From: Haematococcus lacustris
Taxonomy: Eukaryota > Chlorophyta > Chlorophyceae > Chlamydomonadales > Haematococcaceae
DNA: 64,000 nt
Assembly (NCBI GenBank): GCA_030144725.1
Contig: JASKMD010000006.1
Coordinates: 4,787,555 to 4,851,554 of the forward strand
Direction of reading: 5' to 3'
Shown one piece after another: positions 42,154 to 51,205 of this stretch. Both the position numbers and the translations under genes were made by a program. A model generated the notes under the pieces. It did no database searches. It was not told where the DNA came from and saw only the letters and a program-made list of their open reading frames with translations. The stretch's first letter is position 1, and every line of letters starts with the position of its first letter.

Positions 42154-45100
42154 ATGGACGAGTACACGCAGCGCATCTTGCGATCAGCGCTCGGCGGGCT
42201 GCTACATGACCCCTTCACAAGTGCCACCTCGCTGTTGCCGCACTGGGAGTTTGAGAAGGCGCTCGAGCGCGAGCTGTCGTTGTCGAAGGACCAGCTGAGG
42301 CTGGCCCTCGCGCTGCTGGCCAGCGTGCCACTGGGACTGGGCATCCGGCTCTGCAGAGGAACCTCAGGTGGCAGTGCGCTCAGCCTCAGCCAGGACTGCG
42401 CCTGCCCTCACCTAACACCCTGACCCTGACCCTGACCCTGACCCTGACCCTGACCCTGACCCTGACCCTGACCCTGACCCTGACCCTGACCCTGACCCTG
42501 ACCCTGACCCTGACCCTGACCCTGACCCTGACCCTGACCCTGACCCTGACCCTGACCCTGACCCTGACCCTGACCCTGACCCTGACCCTGACCCTGACCC
42601 TGACCCTGACTCTGACCCTGACCCTGACCCATGCCCCAAACCATGCCCCTGCCCCTGACCCCTGACCCTGACCCATGCCCCTGCCCCTGCCCCCTGCAGT
42701 GCGTCACCTGTATGCGCTGCTGACTGGCGCCGGCCTCTTGTATTACACCTTTGGCAATGGCTGCCTGCATGCCGCCATCCCAGCCGCCCTCACCTACCTC
42801 ATCATGGCACTCATGCCACGGTCCTGCGCTGCGCCGGTCTGGATCCTCAATTTTGGCTACCTGATCTGGCTGTGAGGCACTGGTGCCCCTAGCACCTTAC
42901 CCCCTAGGTTCACCCACACCCTACACAGATGTTAGAGTACTTTCGGCCACCCCATTCGCCGTGTTCTCCCATTTCATTTACGTAAGCCCTCAGTCTCTTC
43001 CGCGCATTGCATCGTCAATGGTGTCATATTTGTCCCCTTTGGGTGGTGCGATCTTTTCGCTGCCGTTTTTGCCCAGTTTACCCGCATCCGGATTTACGGT
43101 CTGGGCGTCTAAGCGAACACGTCTGGATACCTTGGTGGGTTCAGATTAACTACGACTAGAAACTATGCAGTTTATCACCTAACCTGGCTGCAGGCACGTG
43201 ATCAGCTGCATGGGGGACAGCTATGAGCCAGGGGCGCTGGACTTCACAGGTGACCCCCCCTGGCCCCCAACCCCCTCATCCCCTGACCCCAGCAGCCCCG
43301 GCAGGCCCAACCCCTTGCGCCCCTCCCCCATGCGTTCCCCCTGACCCCCCATGTCCGCCCTTGACTTGCCTCAGCCCCTCATCCCCTGGTCCCCTCACTC
43401 TTTGTCACACACCCTGTGCTCCTGTCACCCCCTGGGTTGCCTTTGACCTGCCCCCAACCCCTGGCCCCCTGAATGGCGCAGCAAGCAGCAGCAGCGCAGC
43501 ACTGGCCCCAGGGCTCCGGCGGCAGGCTGCCAGCACCCTGCTCCCCCTCGCCTGCTGCGGCCTGAGTGGCCACGCTGCTGCCCCCTGTCTGGCTGTATGG
43601 CGGTGGCTGCAGGCGCTGAGATGGTGCTGGTGCTCAAGCTCATCAGCTTGGCCACGTGCTACCAGGACGCGCGGCGCCTGAAGAAGGAGGTGCGCTGCCC
43701 CCCTGGACCCCTGACCCCTGACCCCTGACCCCTGGCCCCTGACCCCTGACTAGTGATAAGCAGTGGGAGGCATAGGCCATGCCGCGCAAGGCCACACTGC
43801 ATCGCCCCTTGCCCCCCCCTGGCTGCGCTTTGTGCCTGCCTTTCCCCGCCAGCTGCCCCCGCCTGCCCCCCACGCCTGCTGCTGCCCCGCCTGGCTCCGC
43901 TGTGCCGTGTGCACCAGGCCATGACGGCCTTCCAGGCGGAGCACGCGGTGCAGCAGCTGCCCGGCCCCCTGGCCTACAGCGCCTATGTGCTGGCGCTGGG
44001 CAACCTGCTGGCCGGCCCGTACCTGGAGTTCACTGACTACCGCGACTTCATCCACCTCAAGGGGGTGGGTGGCGGGCGACAGGGGGAGGGGAAGAGGGCA
44101 GCCGGCAAGGTGGCCACTGCAGGAGAGGAGGCGAGGCGACAGCACGAGTAAGAGCGAGGCCGTCAGCTTTCCCTAGGGCTCCCTTCCTGCTGCTGTCCCT
44201 GGGGGCTAGGGGTCCGGCCCTGCACCGCCCTGCCCTCCCTGCCCTGCGGGTGTCAGCAGCCTGGGGGCCTGGGCCATGCAGCAGACAGCGGCCGGCCAGC
44301 TGGGCAGAGGTGAGCCTGGCTACACATCAAGCAGCTGCAGGGGGGACAACGGCCTCAGCAGTGTGGGAGGCAGGGCAGGGGGCGGGGTGGGGCGGGCCGT
44401 GGCTCTGGCGCCCTCTGGCTGTGCCTGGGCCCCGGCTTCAGCCTGGTGGTGCTGCAGCAGGTGTGGGACCCTGGCGCCGCCCGGCCCGTGCCGCCTGCCT
44501 GGCAGCCTGGACTGGTGTGCCTGGCCAAGGCCGCCTTCTTCATGGCGGCCTACATGTACCTCACGCCGCGCCTGGGCTGGCCGGTGCTGTTCACGCCCTG
44601 GTACTCCCAGCTGGCTTTCCCTCTCAGGTCGGGGCGGGGCGGGGCGGGGCGGGGCGGGGCGGGGCGGGGCGGGGCGGGGCGGGGCGGGGCGGGGCGGGGC
44701 GCCATGGTGGGTGAGCCTGCTGCCTCCCAAGGCGCCTTACCGCTGGGCTGCTCCAGCCTTGCCTCCTGCACTCCCTGCCTCGTTCCACCCCACCCAGCCC
44801 CCTAAGCTTCCCATCTCCTGCCCCCCCAGCCCCGGCCCCCGCCACCCCCCCTCCCCCCTCACTTGCTGCCCTCAGGTGCGTGGTCCAGTTTGCCGCAGGC
44901 GTGACCAGCCAGGTGCGCCCGGACCTGCTGCCGGCACCTCACTAACGACTGGCCCAGGGCCCAGGGCAGGCGCCAGCAGCCCCCCCACCCCCCACCCTGA
45001 CATTGCCCCTGACCCCTGACCCCTGACCCCACTGGGCCTGGCTGCCGGCTGCGCAGTTCAAGTACTGCTTTGCCTGGACCCTGAGTGAAGCAAGCCTCAC

Positions 45101-46659
45101 TGCGGCCGGCCTCAACTTCAGCGGCTGGGACACGGCCTCTGGACGACCCCTGTGGTGAGCCTCCCGGCCCACTCCCTTCCACCCCGCCTGCCCCCCCGGC
45201 CCCTCCCTACCCCCTGCTTGCGCCTGTGCCTGTCCCCCCCTTCCTGCCCCCTCCCTGCTCCCTGTCTTCCCCCCCCCCTGCCCACACCCTCACCCTTACC
45301 ACCCACCTGGCAGCTGCAGCTCAGCGCTAGTACTGACCCCCTGGCAGTAGGGGAACGGACAGCACTGACACCCTGCCCTGCCCATTGGCCTGCTGCTGAG
45401 GCGTGCATGTCACCATCCCCCTCCCAGTGCGGCCAGGCTGACCCCGTAGTGGCCTGGGCCTTCTGGCTGCAGGGGCCGCTACGCCAACATCCACTTCTTC
45501 CGCCTCATGCTGGTGGACAGCGGCCGCCTGGTGCCGCAGCACTGGAACATTGTCACCGGCCAGTTCCTGCGCAGGTGAACCCCTAGGGGGCAGCAGCCAG
45601 GGGGCAGCAGCCAGGGGCAAGCCTGTAGCTAAGCTCACTCTGACCCCCAGCCTAGCCACACGGCCCAGCCCCCCAGCAGGCCCCCCCTCCAGCCCCTCAC
45701 ACCGCCCTCCTGCCCGCCCTGCCCTCCTGCCCCCTCCTTTCCCCCCTGACTCTGCTGACCCCAGGTATGTGTACGAGCGGTTGACGCGTGCGGGGCGCAA
45801 GCCTGGCTTCCCCCAGCTGCTGTGCACGCAGCTGACCAGCGCCCTGTGGCATGGCCTCAGTGGCGGCCACTTCCTGTTCTTTGCCAGCACCGCGCTGGCC
45901 GTGCGCAGCAGCCACGTTGTGTACAGCCTGGAGCAGCGCGTGCTGCCGCCCGGCCTGGTGCGCAGCGGGGTGTGGTGGCTGGCTAAGGTGGTGTGGACGC
46001 AGTACCTCATCAACTACCTGGTCCTGGCCTTCCATGTGAGGGGCTGCGAGGGGGAGGGGGCGGGGGGGCGGGGTTGGCTGCGGGGGGGGCTGGAGGGGGG
46101 GGGGTAAGGGTTAGAGGGGAAAGGGAGAGGGGGCGGCAGGGGGGGCTGTGTGGGGGGCCTGCAGGTGGGGAGTGGTGGGGTGGGGTCGATGGGTGCTGTG
46201 GTGGTGGCCGGTAGCCCAGTCATGGCTGCTGCTGCTGAGGACAGGAGGGGGCGGGGGGGCGGGGTTGGCTGCGGGGGGGGCTGCTGAGGACAGGCAGTGC
46301 AGCTGAGAGTGCCCAGCCAGGGATGGGGCAGGCCGGGCGGCTGCAATGAGGTAGTGGAGGCACCAGGGGGGAGCTCTGAGCTGAAGGGCAAGTGCGTGCT
46401 GGTGCCTGGCGGGGTGCCGCTGCTGCTGCCGCAGCTCCTGCTGCTGCTGTCACGAAGTTCTCGACCATCTCTGCTGCTGTGGTGGTGGTGGTGGTGGTGG
46501 TGTGTGCAGATCATGAGTGTGCCCAGGAGCCTGCAGGCCTGGGCCTCCACCTACTTCTGGGCGCATGCCGTCATCCTGCTGACCTGCTTCGTGGTGGGCC
46601 CGCTGGTGCCCAGGAGCAGCAGGCGGTCGGGGGGGCGCGACGCAGTGAAGACCGAGTGA
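42154..46659 (+). CDS. MBOAT lysophospholipid acyltransferase (LPLAT/LPCAT type)
   Basis: Phase-checked exons: 42154-42367, 42700-42871, 43194-43249, 43613-43689, 43918-44064, 44461-44627, 44875-44912, 45057-45154, 45473-45574, 45765-46035 and 46510-46659 (TGA). Family landmarks in order: ALLASVPLGLGIR, LRHLYALL, ISCMGDSYEPGALDFTG, GPYLEFTDYRDF, YCFAWTLSEAS, GLNFSGWD, HWNIVTGQFLRRYVYERL (conserved Trp-Asn), TSALWHGLSGGHF (catalytic His) and hydrophobic segments throughout. This membrane O-acyltransferase of the endoplasmic reticulum re-acylates lysophospholipids in the Lands cycle. Best analogue in plants is LPLAT1/2. No lesions seen. Intron 1 carries a telomere-variant repeat and intron 6 a (GGGGC)n run. 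Confidence 0.9.
42414..42628. repeat. (CCCTGA)n repeat in MBOAT intron 1
   Basis: About 36 units of CCCTGA, one carrying CTCTGA, in sense orientation. It is a rotation of the TGACCC unit in the E3 ligase intron (sense strand there), hence the same repeat in the same transcriptional orientation. Single-base neighbour of telomeric CCCTAA. Confidence 0.95.
44631..44700. repeat. (GGGGC)14 repeat in MBOAT intron
   Basis: Fourteen uninterrupted GGGGC units starting 3 bases after the donor of exon 44461-44627. Able to form G-quadruplexes in RNA in principle. Confidence 0.95.
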
Positions 46660-47184
46660 AGCAGGCTAGCCAGGGCAGGGGCTGGCAGGGGGTAGACAGA
46701 AGGGGGAGGGGGGGGGGGGGCAGGGCAGGGCAGCGGGCGCTCAAAGCGGCCCTCAGCTCCCAAGCGTACGTTGAGGGCCGCCATATCCCACCTGCGTCTG
46801 ATAGATAGATAGGTGGCTTACACCGCCATATCCCACCTGCGTCTGAGCCGCTCCACGCGCAGCAAACCCTGCTCAGTGGGTGCACGAGGGCCCCTGGGCC
46901 TGGGCAGGGTTAGGGCCAGGCCACCCACATTCACCACTGCCCAGTGCCCGCTGTCACTACCCTCCCTCATGTCATATACGACCCTCACAAGTTGCTGTTG
47001 TGCAGCTTGAGCCTATGAGCAGCCTGTGAGCGAGGCCGGTGCCATTGCTCGGTCGGTTACTTTCTTTTGCCTGGCAAGGGGGTAAGCAAGGTGGCGACAT
47101 GCCCCCGGTCATGCCCCCGCAGCCCAATGCCCTCAATACACTCAAGCAACCGGATTGCAACAAGTCATCCATGTCGCTTGCGAG
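46660..47184. other. Intergenic downstream of MBOAT, with a 23-bp direct duplication
   Basis: CGCCATATCCCACCTGCGTC occurs at 46779 and again at 46824 (23-bp match, 45-bp period), separated by a (GATA)n-like word. No gene is recognised. Confidence 0.5.
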
Positions 47185-47666
47185 TCAGGCGCCCCAATGT
47201 GCATGGTTGTTATCTTCATGCCGGTTGAGGTAGCAATAGCCGCGATCAGTGAAAGTAACCCCCTCAAACCGAGCCTTCTCCACCCCCAAACCGCTGTTGC
47301 CTAAACTAAACCTAGTCAAGCTCGTGCGAACTTCTGAACATGGCTGTCTAATCAGCAGGTATGGTGCCATGTGGTTGATGCCAATGCCGTCCCCATGCTT
47401 GAACCATGCAGCATACGAGCATCTCTCCCGATGCACCGTCTCAGGCAGCCTAGGGTCTCCCTCAAACCCAGCCCCCCCACCTTTTGAGCCACTTGACTTC
47501 CATAGCCTTGGTGCCTAGGACCATGTCCGGGCTCAAGGTAAACTCACCCCCCATCAGCTCTCTGGCGGCCAGCTGGAGCTGAGCACTCCAGCTGGCCTGA
47601 CACCTCCTGCCTAACTCCACATCTGCATCGATGACCCTCGTTAGCAGGTCGCTGTGGGATAGCTTG

Positions 47667-47900
47667 TGTTGAAGACAAGCTGTGTCTTAGGCATGTCAGC
47701 CAGTCCCTTAAAGCGTTTACAGTTTGCCTTTGAACTATGTGTGAGACCCATCTTAGCTTTTGCTCTGGGTAGAGTTCTTCACTGTTGGGTTCGTGGAGTG
47801 CTCGCTCATCTTCTCGGGTCTCGCTGCTAACAGGTGTGTTCTATTGTAACTGTTGGGTTCGTGGAGTGCTCGCTCATCTTCTCGGATCTCGCTGCTAACA
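47667..47900 (+). repeat. 5' LTR (234 bp)
   Basis: Begins TGTTGAAGAC and ends GCTGCTAACA. It contains a tandem duplication of about 50 bp (starting ACTGTTGGGTTCGTGG at 47781 and again at 47849). Confidence 0.9.
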
Positions 47901-47927
47901 GGTTATGGGCCCACTCGCCCCGTGCGA

Positions 47928-48541
47928 TGGCTAATCCTAAAGCCGAGCTGAAAACCGAGCAGGGCGGAAATTCCAGACAGCAGTCGGGTGCAGTAACAGC
48001 AACTGGAGGCGTCATGCAGCTGTCAGCTGCAGCCCCAGTGTTGAGCGCCGGCAGCAATTTCGCTGCGTGGAGAAGAAAGGCCAAGGGGGTTCTCACCCTC
48101 GGCGGCTGCTGGGACGCGGTGGCGTCCTCCGCTGAGACAGCTAGTGTGCTAGAGGTGGTAGAGGAAGGGGCAGCGGAGCTGCCGCAAGAGGACCCTCTGA
48201 TCACTCTCATCGGTGTGCCACAGCCAGGCCCTGTCCCAGCGCCGGCCACAACGCACATGCCGGTGCTGGCTCGGGAGGCAGAGGCAGCGCCAACGCCAGA
48301 CCCAGGGTTTTTGCCAGCAGGGACGGTGGGAGCTGGTGGTGGGCATGGGGCTGCAGCCTCAGCAGGTGGGGATGGGGGGGGTGCTTCAGCTGCAGAAGTC
48401 AGCAGCCTGTGCCGCTCAGCTCGCCTGTCACAGCAGCAGCCTGAGTATGGCAGCTCAGCAGTAGCAGTGGCAGAGGGCCCTGCTGTCCGCGTGTGGGTGC
48501 CATGTGCTATCCAAAAAGCGCGAGCAATTGATGTACATTGA
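47928..48541 (+). CDS. Gag-like ORF of the short LTR element, internally deleted
   Basis: ATG 47928 (MANPKAELKTEQ), then SNFAAWRRKAKGVLTLGGCW, which resembles the copia gag N-terminal motif (N-Y/F-x-x-W-x-x-x-M/A ... L ... W). It ends with a Pro/Gly/Ala-rich stretch containing CRSARLSQQQPEYG, reminiscent of the linker before copia RT. The deletion of the whole pol region between them is inferred. The frame is open, so a small protein could be made. Confidence 0.55.
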
Positions 48542-48748
48542 TGTGTTGCATTGATGGGCTGCCCGGGCGAGTGTGAGGTCAATGTGGCAAATGGCATGAC
48601 CAAGGCCAATGGCATGACCCCGTGCCAAGTTTGAGTTCTGCAAGGCTGGCATGGGCATGGTGTAGCCTAGTGAATGAAGTGTCTCTGGTCAAGGTCTCTG
48701 GTCTGGGTTTGTCTTTGTGCGGGGGTTAAGTGACTGTCTGAGTGGGAG

Positions 48749-48982
48749 TGTTGAAGACAAGCTGTGTCTTAGGCATGTCAGCCAGTCCCTTAAAGCGTTT
48801 ACAGTTTGCCTTTGAACTATGTGTGAGACCCATCTTAGCTTTTGCTCTGGGTAGAGTTCTTCACTGTTGGGTTCGTGGAGTGCTCGCTCATCTTCTCGGG
48901 TCTCGCTGCTAACAGGTGTGTTCTATTGTAACTGTTGGGTTCGTGGAGTGCTCGCTCATCTTCTCGGGTCTCGCTGCTAACA
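48749..48982 (+). repeat. 3' LTR (234 bp)
   Basis: Near-identical to the 5' LTR, with the same internal duplication. It is followed by the target duplication GCTTG. Confidence 0.9.
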
Positions 48983-49722
48983 GCTTGGCAGTGTTCCAGA
49001 ACTTGCAAGCAGCCCTGAGCCAGTAAAACTGGAGGGGCAGCTGCCCCAACTCATGCAGCACCATCAGGCCTGACACTGAGCAACGTACCCTGGCAGCAGA
49101 CCTGAGAAAGCTGAGCATGCGTGTTTGCACTGGGTTGGAGAGCTGCACACCGTGCCCAGATGTGATGTGATGAGAAGCAGAGGTGTTGTGTTACATAACC
49201 TGCCAGAGAACTAGCTCCAGGCACCCGCTCGTGCGCAACATGGTGGGGCTGACTTTCTAGTCTCAATCCCAGTGCCATCTTGTAGCCTGCAGCCTTATAG
49301 AGGCGACGCTGGACCGTTTGAACCCGTATTGTCTCGCACATTTCCAACTTCAAACTGCATGCGGGCCTCACTCCGTCACCTGGGTGCGCCTCGGCCATAG
49401 TCCTGTTCTGTGCGCCGTGGGCTTGGCGAGCTGTAGCTCATGCAACATCGCTCTTGGCAATCCGCGTGGTTTAGTGGCGAGCTAGGTGTCAGCGCGTGAC
49501 CAGCGGCGAGCAGCGCTCCAGTCCTGCGGCACTGTGCACAGCGCCCTCATCCGCAGGCTTGCCAGGCCCTCCCCACCTCGCCCACCAAAGCCAGTGCCCA
49601 CCCCACCCCACCCTCACCTCAGCGCTGCAAACCATTCGCACCTCACCCGCTGCCCGACTGCTCCTCCTGGAGTCCCTCCAGCCTTACAGCTGCCCCACCA
49701 TGAGGCTGCCAAGGCGCTGACG
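48983..49722. other. Flank of the retroelement and promoter region of the polymerase eta gene
   Basis: The retroelement fragment ends at about 49398. From about 49400 the sequence leads into the next gene. An upstream in-frame ATG is not seen, only an open frame to about 49486, so the start at 49723 is preferred. Confidence 0.4.
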
Positions 49723-51168
49723 ATGTTCTCCAGCGCTAGCATCGAGCAGTCCCGCGCCAGGTGCATCGCTCACGTGGACCTGGACGCCTTCTACACGCAG
49801 GTCAGGCCCTCCCTCGCCCCCCTGAACCCTGGCCTTTCTTGGCCTGGGGCGCTGCTGACCCTGGCCTGCTGACCCTGGCTGCAGGTGGAGGTGGGCCGTA
49901 ACCCCGCCCTGCGCGGCCGCCCCGTAGGCGTCGTGCAGTACAACCCCAACGGGGACCTCAGGTGCCTGCCCCCCTGCCCCCCTGCCCCCCTGCCCCCCTG
50001 CCCCCCTGCCCCCCTGCCCCCCTGCCCCCCTGCCCCCCTGCCCCCCTGCCCCCCTGCCCCCCTGCCCCCCTGCCCCCCTGCCCCCCTGCCCCCCTGCCCC
50101 CCTGCCCCCCTGCCCCCCTGCCCCCCTGCCCCCCTGCCCCCCTGCCCCCCTGCCCCCCTGCCCCCCTGCCCCCCTGCCCCCCTGCCCCCCTGCCCCCCCT
50201 GCCCCCCTGCCCCCCTGCCCCCCTGCCCCCCTGCCCCCCTGCCCCCCTGCCCCCCTGCCCCCCTACCCCCCTGCCCCCCTGCCCCCCTGCCCCCCTGCCC
50301 CCCTGCCCCCCTGCCCCCCTGCCCCCCTGCCCCCCTGCCCCCCTGCCCCCCTGCCCCCCTGCCCCCCTGCCCCCCTGCCCCCCTGCCCCCCTGCCCCCCT
50401 GCCCCCCTGCCCCCCTGCCCCCCTGCCCCCCTGCCCCCCTGCCCCCCTGCCCCCCTGCCCCCCTGCCCCCCTGCCCCCCTGCCCCCCTGCCCCCCTGCCC
50501 CCCTGCCCCCCTGCCCCCCTGCCCCCCTGCCCCCCTGCCCCCCTGCCCCCCTGCCCCCCTGCCCCCCTGCCCCCCTGCCCCCCTGCCCCCCTGCCCCCCT
50601 GCCCCCCTGCCCCCCTGCCCCCCTGCCCCCCTGCCCCCCTGCCCCCCCTGCCCCCCTGCCCCCCTGCCCCCCTGCCCCCCTGCCCCCCTGCCCCCCTGCC
50701 CCCCTGCCCCCCTGCCCCCCTGCCCCCCTGCCCCCCTTCCCCCCTGCCCCCCTGCCCCCCTGCCCCCCTGCCCCCCTGCCCCCCTGCCCCCCTTCCCCCC
50801 TTCCCCCCTGCCCCCCTGCCCCCCTGCCCCCCTGCCCCCCTGCCCCCCTGCCCCCCTGCCCCCCTGCCCCCCTGCCCCCCTGCCCCCCTGCCCCCCTGCC
50901 CCCCTGCCCCCCCTGCCCCTGCCCCCCTGCCTGCCTGTTCTGGCCTGACCTACCCCCTCTGACCGCCTGACCCGCCCCCAGGACCCTTCCGCCTGAGGCG
51001 CCGCGCATCTTCCCCACCACCCTGAGCTCCCTGATCGCCGTCAGCTACGAGGCACGGGCACGAGGGGTCAAGCGGTGAGCCCTGCTGCCAGGGGGCCCAG
51101 CAGCCCTGCACGCCAGCCTCCATGCGTTAAAAGGATGTCACAGCAAGGGCTGTCACAGCAAGGGCTGT

Positions 51169-51205
<37 letters not shown>

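Larger units (their letters stand above)
47667..48982 (+). mobile_element. Short LTR retrotransposon (copia-like, non-autonomous), 1316 bp
   Basis: Two 234-bp LTRs (47667-47900 and 48749-48982), TG...CA ended, differing at only one position that I can see (GGATCTC versus GGGTCTC). A 5-bp target duplication GCTTG flanks it (47662-47666 and 48983-48987). The internal region of 848 bp carries a single gag-like ORF and no protease, integrase or RT, so it depends on a helper. A purine-rich patch (GAGTGGGAG) sits directly before the 3' LTR. LTR similarity means recent insertion. Confidence 0.9.
47185..49398 (-). pseudogene. Non-LTR retrotransposon ORF2 C-terminal fragment, interrupted by an LTR element
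   Basis: Minus strand, read from 49398. The upstream part has ETIRVQTVQRRLYKAAGYK, then (49148-48983) PVQTRMLSFLRSAARVRC and PLQFYWLRAACKFWN. After the LTR element (47666 downward) it resumes with SDLLTRVIDADVEL, WSAQLQLAARELMGG, then LTRFSLGNSGLGVEKARFEG. These blocks (LRxxxG..P, the L-Q-x-W-x-R-A-x-x-FWN helix and RFRLGNSGLGVE) recur in the C-terminal part of algal L1-like reverse transcriptase proteins. The RT core itself is not in the window. Removing the LTR element and one GCTTG copy joins the frame cleanly across the insertion site. Confidence 0.65.

Noticed and set aside
49968..50930. CRISPR-like array
   Set aside because: Units are contiguous with no spacers; a simple repeat in an intron.
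49791..51020. Long Pro/Ala/Cys and Gly frames over the 8-bp repeat
   Set aside because: Repeat artefact within the POLH intron.
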